A stretch of DNA of 64,000 nt, from the NCBI RefSeq assembly GCF_042432905.1, contig NZ_JBHLWI010000028.1:124001-188000 (forward strand), in the 5' to 3' direction. How positions within the stretch are numbered: position 1 is the stretch's first letter; each line of letters begins with the position of its first letter. Source of the stretch: Fontibacter flavus (GTDB taxonomy: Bacteria > Bacteroidota > Bacteroidia > Cytophagales > Cyclobacteriaceae). The translations under genes and the position numbers were made by a program. Shown here one piece after another: positions 35,255 to 44,500 of this stretch. The notes below the pieces were generated by a model that saw nothing but the letters and a program-made list of their open reading frames with translations, ran no database searches and was not told the DNA's origin.

Positions 35255-35500
35255 ATGAAAAAGTGGTTAATCATCATGTTCCTGATGTTCAGCTTACAGG
35301 CGATAGCTCAGGAAAAAATTGAAATTACAGCAGAAGACTACCAAAATTCCCGGGTGGAAATGGCAGATGTGATGCGTTCCGAAGGAAAAATATATGTTTT
35401 GGTAGGGATCATCGGGATCGTTTTCGCAGGAATATTGGTTTATGTAATCAGTACGGACAGGAAAGTCGCCAAACTTGAAAAATTGCTTCAAGACCAATAA
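35255..35500 (+). CDS. ccmD: CcmD-like small membrane protein
   Basis: The 81-aa product has a signal/anchor (MKKWLIIMFLMFSLQAIAQ) and a C-terminal transmembrane helix (IYVLVGIIGIVFAGILVYVI). Its position between ccmC and ccmE and its Bacteroidetes CcmD-like shape support the call. Start 35255 is preferred to 35240 because it gives a normal signal sequence. Confidence 0.75.
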   Translation: MKKWLIIMFLMFSLQAIAQEKIEITAEDYQNSRVEMADVMRSEGKIYVLVGIIGIVFAGILVYVISTDRKVAKLEKLLQDQ

Positions 35501-35557
35501 GAATCATTAACTTCAACTGACCTTTTCCGTTGGAAGTGGTTATATAAGATTAAGCAT

Positions 35558-35974
35558 ATGAAAAAGGGACATATTATAGGATTGGGAATCATTGCCGTCG
35601 CGATTTTGATCATTGTATCAATGATTGGAGATGCGAGTACCTATGAGAGTTTTGCTACAGCCAAAACAATGATGACAAAAGGAGAGGATAAGCCTATCCA
35701 TGTTGTCGGAGAACTTAAAAAGAATGTTTCAGGAACTGTAGAAGGAATTGAGGTCAATCCTGACAAAACCTCCTTCTATTTTATGATGGTGGATAATGAC
35801 GGAACTGAGCAGAAAGTATTTTACAATGAACCAGTGCCACCGGATTTTGCAAGGGCAGAGCAAGTGGTAGTGATCGGGTCCTACAAAAACGAAGAACTCT
35901 TTGTTGCCGATAAAATCCTGATGAAATGCCCTTCCAAATATCAGGAAAATGAAGTCAGTACTGCTGGCATGTAA
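35558..35974 (+). CDS. ccmE: Cytochrome c maturation heme chaperone CcmE
   Basis: The 138 aa have an N-terminal membrane anchor (HIIGLGIIAVAILIIVSMIG) and an OB-fold domain with VVGELKKNVSG, FYFMMVDNDGTEQKVFYNEPVPPDF and VVIGSYKNEELFVADKILMKCPSKYQ. The classical heme-binding HxxxY site is replaced by CPSKY at 131-135, as in the Cys variants known from some lineages. It lies between ccmD and ccmF. Confidence 0.92.
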   Translation: MKKGHIIGLGIIAVAILIIVSMIGDASTYESFATAKTMMTKGEDKPIHVVGELKKNVSGTVEGIEVNPDKTSFYFMMVDNDGTEQKVFYNEPVPPDFARAEQVVVIGSYKNEELFVADKILMKCPSKYQENEVSTAGM

Positions 35975-36004
35975 TCTTGACTTTCTCTTTGATTCAATAA
36001 AAAT

Positions 36005-38536
36005 ATGATTAATACCTTCGTAGGTGATCTAGGTCATTTTGCAGTCATCCTGGCTTTTGTGAGTTCGCTGGTGACAGCCTATGCCTATTACCAATATACT
36101 ATAGCCTCTGAATTGGATAAAGCCAATTGGAGGCTTTTCAGTAGATTGTCCTTTTATGTTCATTCAGTGGCGAGTGTGACGATAGCGATTTCTCTGTTTG
36201 AAATCATTTATAGCCACAGGTTTGAATATTTCTATGCCTATTCCCACTCATCCAAAGCGCTTCCGGTCCATTACATGGTTTCCAGTTTCTGGGAAGGACA
36301 GGAGGGAGCTTTTATCCTTTGGATTGTATGGAACGTGGTGTTGGGATTGGTGCTGATCCATACCAATAAATTCTGGGAAGGACCTGTGATGATTGTTTTT
36401 GCGTTGGTGCAGGCATTCCTCGTTTCGATGATTCTGGGAGTGGTGATCGGTGACCTTAAACTAGGCAGTTCTCCTTTTATCCTGCTAAGAGATGCGGTGA
36501 CAGCGCCGATTTTCCAGCTCAATCCGGATTTTGTACCTGAAGATGGAACAGGATTGAATCCTTTGCTTCAAAATATCTGGATGGTCATCCATCCGCCTAC
36601 CTTGTTCTTGGGCTATGCCACTACTCTAGTGCCATTTGCCTTCCTGATGGGTGGATTGGCGACAAGAAAATATACTGAATGGGTTAGACCTGCTTTGCCT
36701 TGGGCACAGTTTTCCGCTATGGTCTTGGGTATGGGGATTATCATGGGCGCCTATTGGGCTTATGTTACCCTGAATTTCGGGGGGTATTGGAACTGGGATC
36801 CGGTAGAAAATGCCGTGTATGTTCCTTGGTTGATTTTAGTAGCAGGAATCCATACCATGATTACCTTCAAGAAGAGCAGTACTGCTTTGAAGTCTTCCAT
36901 GGTCTTGATCATTGCCTCATTTATTTTGGTGCTTTATGCTACCTTCCTGGTAAGAAGTGGGGTTTTAGGTGATTCCTCTGTACACTCCTTTACCGACTTA
37001 GGTCTTTCCGGACAATTGCTGATTTATATGCTTTTCTTCCTTTTTGTGGCGATTTATTTGACCGCAAGACATTGGAAGCATATCCCGACTTCAGATAAAG
37101 AAGCTTCTGTTTATTCCAGGGAATTCTGGATATTTATTGGTGCGACTACTTTGGCTTTGATGGCTTTTCAGGTGATCCTGCCTACCTCTATTCCGGTTTG
37201 GAATGCCTTGATAGAAAGTTTCGGAGGAATTTCCAATATGGCGCCGCCTGCTGACCAAGTAGGCTTCTATACCAAATTCCAATTGTGGTTTGCCGTAGCA
37301 ATAGCCCTTTTAACAGCGGTAGGTCAGTTTTTCTGGTGGAACAAAATGGATGGCAAAGCTTTGAGAGAAGCTTTGGTGATGCCTTATGTGATTGCGGTGA
37401 TTCTGTCAGCAATCATCATCGTACTCGGCAAAGTATATGACATTTCTTACATCGTAGTAGTATTGGCAAGTACTTTTACCATAGTCGCCAATTCCATTAT
37501 CCTGATCAGGTTATTGAAAAAATCCACCTTTAAGCTGGCCGGTGGTTCCTTGGCACACATTGGTTTGGGGATGATCTTGATCGGCGTGATGTTTTCTTCT
37601 GGTTACTCTGAAGTGATCTCTTACAATATGTCAGGCCTGACATACAGCAATAGCTGGGAAGATGAACTTAACAAAGAGCACGTCTTGCTTTGGATCAACA
37701 AACCTACACAGATCAAGGATTATACAGCTGTGTACAGGGGAAGACAGAAGAAGGTCAAAGGGGTGCCGGGGCTTGTGAATGTGAATCTTATGAAATCCAC
37801 TGACAATGTGAATGAAGCCACTGCACTGGAAGATATTGTGGTCAATGGCAAGACCTATTACCAAAAAGGGGAGACCATGACCTTGATTTTGGAGGAAAAT
37901 GATTATTTCCAGATCGAGTACTTCCAAAATGATGAATATCAGTTTACCCTGAACCCAATGTCACAGTTCAATACTTCCATGGGACTGATTTCTTCACCGG
38001 ATTCCAGAAGGTTTATCAATAGAGATTTGTATACCTTCGTCTCTGCTATCAATGATTTTGAAGATCCGGAATGGAGAGAAGATGAATTCTACGAGGTTGG
38101 ACCAGGGGAGACTTTCTATATTTCTGACTTTGTCACCCAATTTGAAGGTGGTGAAGTACTTTCCCAAATCAATGGGGTGGACCTTCAGGAAGGGGATGTG
38201 GCAGTGAAGGCCAAACTGACCATTTTGGATTATGATATCGAAAAAGTACTGGAGCCCATATTTATCATTAGGGGTAATCAGGTGGGTAGAATTCCGGCTA
38301 TCGATAATGAGTTGGGTGTGAAAGTGGAATTGGATAATATCATCCCGGAAAGCAACAAATTTTCCTTTAAGGTTAACCGTTATCAAAAAGATTATGTGGT
38401 ATTGAAGGCAATTGTCAAGCCACAGATTAATGTTCTTTGGGCTGGTACCATCATCATGCTGATCGGTTTCTGTGTGGCGATTTACAGAAGATATGACGAA
38501 TTCTCTAAAATGAGGGATAAAGGATTAGAGGCCTGA
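36005..38536 (+). CDS. ccmF: Cytochrome c heme lyase CcmF/CcsA-type
   Basis: The 843-aa polytopic membrane protein attaches heme to apocytochrome c. It has the tryptophan-rich motif NFGGYWNWDPVENAVYVPWL near residue 255, HPPTLFLGYA and YATFLVRSGVLGDSSVHSF. About 15 transmembrane helices and a large C-terminal periplasmic domain (about 540-800) precede a final helix. It closes the ccm run before a strong terminator. Confidence 0.95.
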   Translation: MINTFVGDLGHFAVILAFVSSLVTAYAYYQYTIASELDKANWRLFSRLSFYVHSVASVTIAISLFEIIYSHRFEYFYAYSHSSKALPVHYMVSSFWEGQEGAFILWIVWNVVLGLVLIHTNKFWEGPVMIVFALVQAFLVSMILGVVIGDLKLGSSPFILLRDAVTAPIFQLNPDFVPEDGTGLNPLLQNIWMVIHPPTLFLGYATTLVPFAFLMGGLATRKYTEWVRPALPWAQFSAMVLGMGIIMGAYWAYVTLNFGGYWNWDPVENAVYVPWLILVAGIHTMITFKKSSTALKSSMVLIIASFILVLYATFLVRSGVLGDSSVHSFTDLGLSGQLLIYMLFFLFVAIYLTARHWKHIPTSDKEASVYSREFWIFIGATTLALMAFQVILPTSIPVWNALIESFGGISNMAPPADQVGFYTKFQLWFAVAIALLTAVGQFFWWNKMDGKALREALVMPYVIAVILSAIIIVLGKVYDISYIVVVLASTFTIVANSIILIRLLKKSTFKLAGGSLAHIGLGMILIGVMFSSGYSEVISYNMSGLTYSNSWEDELNKEHVLLWINKPTQIKDYTAVYRGRQKKVKGVPGLVNVNLMKSTDNVNEATALEDIVVNGKTYYQKGETMTLILEENDYFQIEYFQNDEYQFTLNPMSQFNTSMGLISSPDSRRFINRDLYTFVSAINDFEDPEWREDEFYEVGPGETFYISDFVTQFEGGEVLSQINGVDLQEGDVAVKAKLTILDYDIEKVLEPIFIIRGNQVGRIPAIDNELGVKVELDNIIPESNKFSFKVNRYQKDYVVLKAIVKPQINVLWAGTIIMLIGFCVAIYRRYDEFSKMRDKGLEA

Positions 38537-38578
38537 GCCAAATAAGTTGTCTTCTGGAATTTTGCAATTAAAAAAGTG

Positions 38579-38618
38579 GGGGAAATGGGATTGATCAGCT
38601 ATTCCATTTCCCCTTTTT
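38579..38618 (+). terminator. Terminator after ccmF
   Basis: GGGGAAATGG (38579-38588) and CCATTTCCCC (38604-38613) form a 10-bp stem followed by TTTTT. Confidence 0.88.
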
Positions 38619-38684
38619 CTTTTATTGCCTAGTGTCTTCTTTCCTACTTTTTAAAAACTGTCAAAATTCTTTTATCTTTCAATT

Positions 38685-39461
38685 ATGAAGTTTAAGATTG
38701 CTATACTGGGAACAGGAAATGTTGCCTGGCATCTGGCACCGGCTTTGGAGGAAGCTGGTCATACCCTGACTGAGGTATATGGAAGGGATTTGGAGAAGGC
38801 AGCCAGCATAACAGGCAGACTCTACACAGCAGAACCAAAAGATGATCTGGATTTTTCCGAATCAGAGGCAGAGATTTTTATCCTAGCGGTCAATGACCAG
38901 GCCATCTCCACATTGGCAGATGAAGTAATTCTACCGGAGGGCAGTATTTTGGTACATACCTCAGGATCGGTACCTCTAGATGTGTTGGGTTATAGTTCTG
39001 CGAGCTATACCGGAATCTTTTACCCCTTGCAGACTTTTAGCAAAGACAGGACACTGGATTTTGTGGATGTGCCATTTCTGCTGGAATCTGATGATCAGAC
39101 TACTTTGCAGAAATTAAAGAAATTGGCCAAAAGTTTATCCCCACAAACTTACGTGGTCAAATCAAAAGACAGAAAGGCCCTACACGTGGCGGCAGTCTTT
39201 GCCAGTAATTTCACCAACCACATGCTGAGGTTGTCTGAAGAGATCATGGCAAGACAAGGATTGGATTATGAGATGTTGAAACCTTTGATTATTGAAACGA
39301 TCAGCAAAAGTCTTGAAATCGGGGCCAAGCGTGCCCAGACTGGGCCTGCCATCCGATCGGACTTCGATACCTTGGAAGCACATTACCAATTTTTGAATTA
39401 TAATGAGCAAGTTGCTGAAATATATAAACTTATCTCCCAGGATATCATTGATTCTTATTGA
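38685..39461 (+). CDS. Rossmann-like/DUF2520 protein
   Basis: The 258 aa have an N-terminal NAD(P)-binding fold (KIAILGTGNVAWHLAPALEEAGH) and C-terminal DUF2520 (KALHVAAVFASNFTNHML, AQTGPAIRSDFDTLEAHY). Resembles pyrroline-carboxylate reductase-like dehydrogenases of unknown substrate. It ends at a perfect palindromic terminator. Confidence 0.92.
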   Translation: MKFKIAILGTGNVAWHLAPALEEAGHTLTEVYGRDLEKAASITGRLYTAEPKDDLDFSESEAEIFILAVNDQAISTLADEVILPEGSILVHTSGSVPLDVLGYSSASYTGIFYPLQTFSKDRTLDFVDVPFLLESDDQTTLQKLKKLAKSLSPQTYVVKSKDRKALHVAAVFASNFTNHMLRLSEEIMARQGLDYEMLKPLIIETISKSLEIGAKRAQTGPAIRSDFDTLEAHYQFLNYNEQVAEIYKLISQDIIDSY

Positions 39462-39487
39462 AAAATACCCTGTACAGGGTATTTTTT
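39461..39487 (+). terminator. Terminator after DUF2520 gene
   Basis: The perfect palindrome AAATACCCTGTACAGGGTATTT is flanked by A- and T-runs; it ends in TTTTTT on the + strand. Confidence 0.85.
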
Positions 39488-39583
39488 GTGGCGTGTGAAA
39501 ACCGTACCTTTATACAAGTTAAAAAGTATTTTTTGAGAAGAGTATCTTGCTTTTTAGTGTTTGGTTGATCTTTTTGCGGATTC

Positions 39584-39620
39584 AAAAGTGGTAATCGTTA
39601 GAATGGTTACCACTTTTTGT
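39584..39620 (+). terminator. Second hairpin with T-run before the DUF502 gene
   Basis: AAAAGTGGTAA (39584-39594) and TTACCACTTTT (39607-39617) form an 11-bp stem followed by T/G-rich sequence, although no gene lies between this and the terminator at 39461-39487. It may end a small RNA or act as a leader attenuator. Confidence 0.6.
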
Positions 39621-39691
39621 TTTTAAATAAATTTATTCCAACTCTATATTTTTCTTTTGTACATTTAATCTTCATCAAGTTGCTTCAAGCT

Positions 39692-40255
39692 ATGGCTTTT
39701 ACCTATAGAAGAGTCCTTACATATTTCTTTCGCGGGCTTCTTTTTGTTGTCCCGATTGCCCTGACCATCTATGTCATCACTCTGGTCATCCAGTTTTTGG
39801 ATGGAATATTGCCTATTCCCATTCCAGGATTGGGTATTTTGATCATGTTGGCATTTGTGACCTTCGTAGGTTTCTTGGCAAGTATTTTCATCACCAAGCC
39901 CTTGTTTGATCTATTTGAAAGGTGGGTTTTTAAAATCCCATTTATCAATATTCTGTATACCAGTATCAAAGACCTTATGTCTGCTTTTGTGGGAGATAAG
40001 AAAAAATTCAATACACCTGTCATTGTCAAACTTTCCAAGGATGTGTCGAGATTGGGATTTATCACACAGGACAACCTGAATGTGCTGGAAGAAGAAAACT
40101 TAGTGGCGATTTATTTTCCCCACAGTTATAATTTTTCTGGTAACCTTTTTCTGGTTCCCAGAGAGAATGTCCGAATACTTAAAAATGTCAGAAGCACAGA
40201 TGTGATGAAATTCATCGTATCAGGAGGGGTGTCGCATCTGCCAAATTATGAATAA
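39692..40255 (+). CDS. DUF502 family membrane protein
   Basis: The 187 aa from MAFTYRRVLTYFFRGLLFV have two transmembrane segments at about 14-35 and 45-70, then FDLFERWVFKIPFINILYTSIKDLMSAFVG and SGNLFLVPRENV, all typical of DUF502. The start at 39692 is preferred over 39617, whose extension is not conserved-like. Function unknown. Confidence 0.9.
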   Translation: MAFTYRRVLTYFFRGLLFVVPIALTIYVITLVIQFLDGILPIPIPGLGILIMLAFVTFVGFLASIFITKPLFDLFERWVFKIPFINILYTSIKDLMSAFVGDKKKFNTPVIVKLSKDVSRLGFITQDNLNVLEEENLVAIYFPHSYNFSGNLFLVPRENVRILKNVRSTDVMKFIVSGGVSHLPNYE

Positions 40256-40372
40256 GCAGGGAAGGAGAACTTGATGATGATTAATGATTAATTGATTATG
40301 ACTAATTTTCAATGACCAATTACAAATGTTTAAGAGTTGGAGAACCTAATAAACCTATAACCAATATTCACT

Positions 40373-40996
40373 ATGAAAAAAAACATCATATTTCTGTTCT
40401 TATTTTTCTGTTCAATTGTAGGTTTTGCCCAAGAAGATGGCTGGATTCCATTGTTCAATGGCAGAAATCTAGATGGCTGGCGCATTTCTGAGAATCCTAC
40501 ATCATTTAAAGTAGAAGATGGCATTATCAAAGTGGATGGACCCAGAGCCCATGCATTTTATGCAGGTGATGTCAACAAAGCTGATTTCAAAGATTTTGAG
40601 TTACTGGTCGAGGTGAAAACAATGCCCAAAGCCAATTCCGGTATTTTCTTTCATACAACCTATCAGGAGTCTGGCTGGCCCAATAAGGGATATGAAGTGC
40701 AGGTAAACCAGAGCCACAGTGATTGGAGAAAGTCCGGAAGTCTATACTCCTTTAATGATGTGAGGGAGACCTACGTGGAGGATGGCGAATGGTATACGAC
40801 GCATATTATTGTCAAAGGAGATCATGTTGTGGTGAAAATCAATGGTCAGACTGTCATGGAATATGTAGAGTCAAAAGATATTAATAGACCTGATAACGCA
40901 GGGGAGAAGAAAATTGAACGCGGAACATTTGCCATTCAGGCACATGACCCGGAAAGTGTTATATATTTCAGGAGCATAAAGGTTAAAGTCCTTTAA
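40373..40996 (+). CDS. DUF1080 secreted protein (3-keto-disaccharide hydrolase-like)
   Basis: The 207 aa have a signal peptide (IIFLFLFFCSIVGFAQ). The concanavalin-like DUF1080 domain starts with DGWIPLFNGRNLDGWRI, then NSGIFFHTTYQ, GYEVQVNQSHSDW, and ends GTFAIQAHDPESVIYFRSIKVK. Members act on sugars, some as 3-keto-disaccharide hydrolases. It is monocistronic and ends at a shared terminator. Confidence 0.92.
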   Translation: MKKNIIFLFLFFCSIVGFAQEDGWIPLFNGRNLDGWRISENPTSFKVEDGIIKVDGPRAHAFYAGDVNKADFKDFELLVEVKTMPKANSGIFFHTTYQESGWPNKGYEVQVNQSHSDWRKSGSLYSFNDVRETYVEDGEWYTTHIIVKGDHVVVKINGQTVMEYVESKDINRPDNAGEKKIERGTFAIQAHDPESVIYFRSIKVKVL

Positions 40997-41045
40997 TTTT
41001 TATTGGAACACCTCAAAAAGCCGCCTAAATCTTTTTGACTATAGC

Positions 41046-41080
41046 AAAAAAAATCCCGAAGTGTTTCCTTCGGGATTTTT
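41046..41080. terminator. Bidirectional terminator between DUF1080 gene and trxA
   Basis: ATCCCGAAG (41053-41061) and CTTCGGGAT (41068-41076) form a 9-bp stem flanked by A8 on the left and T5 on the right, between convergent genes. Confidence 0.9.
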
Positions 41081-41097
41081 GATTTCTTGGTTACTAA

Positions 41098-41418
41098 TTA
41101 AAGAACAGCATCCAATTTATTTGCCAAAACAGCTTTAGGCACAGCGCCCACTTGCTTGTCTACAATTTGTCCACCTTTAAAGAACATCAAAGTAGGAATA
41201 CTTCTTATGCCAAGAGCTGAAGCTACAGCAGGGTTGGAGTCTACATCCACTTTACCGATTACCGCTTTTCCTTCATAATCCCCAGCCAACTCTTCAACGA
41301 TTGGTCCGATCATTTTACAAGGTCCGCACCATTCTGCCCAAAAGTCAACCAATACAGGCTTGTCGGATTTTAATATTTCTTCAAAGTTTGCGTCAGTAAT
41401 TTCTATTGCTTTTCCCAT
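41098..41418 (-). CDS. trxA: Thioredoxin
   Basis: The 106 aa start MGKAIEITDANFEEIL and have active site WAEWCGPCKMIGP and cis-Pro region IRSIPTLMFFKGG. The ATG at 41418 gives the standard thioredoxin length; 41451 would add a non-conserved extension. It lies next to dnaE but separately. Confidence 0.95.
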   Translation of the reverse strand: MGKAIEITDANFEEILKSDKPVLVDFWAEWCGPCKMIGPIVEELAGDYEGKAVIGKVDVDSNPAVASALGIRSIPTLMFFKGGQIVDKQVGAVPKAVLANKLDAVL

Positions 41419-41521
41419 TGTATAGTAATTTATGTTGAATCTTGATTTCAAATATAATATGCAAATTAAAATAATTGATAAATAGTTCCATGTGCTTAAA
41501 ATTACACAAGAAAAACCATCT

Positions 41522-44500
41522 TTAAATGATCTGGTACACCACCTCTGGAATCTGACCTAAATCTTTGATCATTTCATTGGACGGATCTACAGTGTAGCGC
41601 TTGGACATCAGGTCGAGGGTGATGTTTTCTCTGCTATCAATCACATTGATGTACAGCTTTGCCTCTCCTTTATACTTTTGGGTGATGCCTTCCAGCTTTT
41701 CCATCAGGTCATAAGTCAGGTCATCCAAGTCAATATTGACCCTGAGTCCTTTGATCATCTTCCCACGAACCTCACTGAGCAGCATCATGGTGTTGATCTT
41801 GAACTCAAACTCATTTTCTTTCCATTTGTTTGGGTGCACGGATCCAGTAATGTATAAGAACCAGCCTGTCATAAAGTACTCTTTGTACTTGACATAGTCA
41901 TCACCAAACAAGAAGAAAGTATGCCCTCCATGATAATCTTCCATGGTTAGTGTGCCAAATGGCTTTCCTGTTTTGGTAGTCCTGTGGGCAAAGGAGGTGA
42001 CCATGCCTGCTGCTTTAATGTCTCCTTTTTTCCTTAGGTTTTCGATGTCCGGAAACTCGGTCAATGGGGTGTTGGTAAAGGACTCCATTTCCACCCTGAA
42101 CTGATCCAAAGGATGTCCTGAAATATAGAGACCTACCACATCTTTTTCAATGTTCAGCTGCTGCAACTGGCTGAAAGGCTCCATAGCTGGGACCGAAGGA
42201 AGGGGTACTTCCATGCCGGAACTTCCTCCGAATAGACTTACCTGGGAGCTGTCCGCTTCCTGCTGAACCTTTTGGGCATATTTTACAGCTTTTTCAAGTA
42301 ATGTCACGTCAGATTCCGGCGCTTCCAAATATTGTCTTCTGTGGTGCTGAGGGAAGCAGTCAAAGCTACCTGCCATAGCCAATGATTCCAGGGATTTTTT
42401 ATTCAAAGCCCTTGAATTGACCCGCTTACAGAATTCAAATATGTTACTGTATTTGCCTGATTTTTCTCTTTCTTCCACAATGGCATCCACTGCTGCACCA
42501 CCTACGCCCTTGATGGCTGCCATGCCAAAGCGGATCTGTCCTTCTTGGTTTACGGTAAAGCCGCTTTTGGATTCATTCACATCAGGTCCCAAGACAGAGA
42601 TACCCATACGCTTACACTCTTCCATAAAGAAGGTTACCTGCGTAATATCATTCATGTTGTTGCTCAATACAGAAGCCATGTATTCTGCCGGGTAATGGGC
42701 TTTCAGATATGCCGTCTGATAGGCTATCCAGGCATAACAGGTAGAGTGTGATTTGTTGAAAGCATAGGAAGCAAAGGCTTCCCAGTCTTTCCAGATTTTT
42801 TCCAGTTTTTTGGAATCATGACCTTTTGCAGATGCTTGTTCGACAAATTTTGGTTTCATTTTGTCCAAGACGTCCTTCTGCTTTTTACCCATCGCTTTTC
42901 TGAGTACGTCGGCCTCACCTTTGGTAAATCCGGCTAGTTTTTGGGAAAGAAGCATTACCTGTTCCTGATAGACTGTAATACCGTAGGTTTCTTCCAGGTA
43001 TTCTTTCATGTCATCCAGGTCATAGGTAATAGGCTCAGTCCCATGCTTCCTTCTGATAAAGGAAGGAATGTATTCCAATGGGCCTGGACGGTATAGGGCG
43101 TTCATGGCAATCAAGTCAGCGAAAACTGTGGGTTTGAGTTCTCGCATGTATTTCTGCATACCAGGGGATTCGTACTGAAAGATACCGACAGTTTCACCCC
43201 TCTGGAAAAGTTCGTAAGTCTTGACATCATCGATCGGGAAATTGTCAGGATCGAGCACTATACCATGTCTTTCCTTCACAATTTTGACTGCATCCTTGAT
43301 CAATGTCAGGGTTTTCAGCCCTAAGAAGTCCATCTTCAGGAGTCCGGCACTTTCCACCACGGAGTTGTCAAACTGCGTGCAGACCATGTCCGAGTCCTTC
43401 GCTAAGGCTACCGGAACAAAGTTGGTGATATCGTCAGGGGTTATGATGACACCACAGGCATGTATACCTGTGTTTCTCACCGAACCTTCCAGGATTTTCG
43501 CCTGATTGATGGTTTTGGATAATTCGTCCTGTCCTTTGGATATGCGGATCAGCTCATCTGCTTTGGAAATATCTTCCCCGTTTCCTTTCAGTTTTTCGGA
43601 AAGCTTTGCCCGGTCTTTTGCAAGATCAAAAAGTGCTTTTAGCTTGATGTCAGGGACCAGTTTCGCCAATTTGTCTGCTTCGGCCAAAGGTAAGTTCAGC
43701 ACCCTTGCCGTATCACGTATAGCAGATTTGGCAGCCATGGTACCATAGGTGATGATCTGGGCTACCTGATTGGACCCGTACTTGTTGATCACATAGTCGA
43801 TCACCTTTTGGCGTCCTTCATCATCAAAGTCAATATCAATATCGGGCAGGGAAACCCTGTCCGGATTCAGGAATCTCTCAAATAGGAGGTCATAAGCAAT
43901 CGGGTCCACATTGGTGATACCGATACAGTAGGCCACTGCAGAACCCGCGGCGGAACCCCTTCCCGGGCCTACAGATACCCCCATCTGCCGTGCGGCTCCG
44001 GTAAAATCCTGCACAATCAAAAAGTAACCTGGATATCCGGTTTTTTCGATCGTCTGAAGTTCAAAGTCCAGCCGTTCTTTAATTTCATCGGTGATGACAG
44101 GGTATCGTTTTTTTGCGCCCTCATAGGTAAGGTATCTCAGGTAAGCATTTTCACCTCTTTTGCCCCCATCCACATCGTCTTCAGGGTGTTTGAATTCTTC
44201 CGGAATGTCAAATTTGGGAAGTAGTACATCCCGCTGTAATTTATAGGTCTCTATTTTTTCAACGATCTCATTGGTGCAGGCGATGGCTTCCGGCAGGTCC
44301 GCGAAGAGCTTCTTCATCTCTTCAGGGCTTTTTAGGTAGAATTCATCATTCGGAAAGCCGTAACGGTATTCTCTGCCTCTTTTACCTACGTATTTTTTGG
44401 GTTTTTCCACCAATTCTCCATCCTTGACGCAAAGCAGGATGTCATGAGCTTTGGCATCAACTTTTTGGTTATAATAGGTGTTATTGGCGGCAAAGTATTT

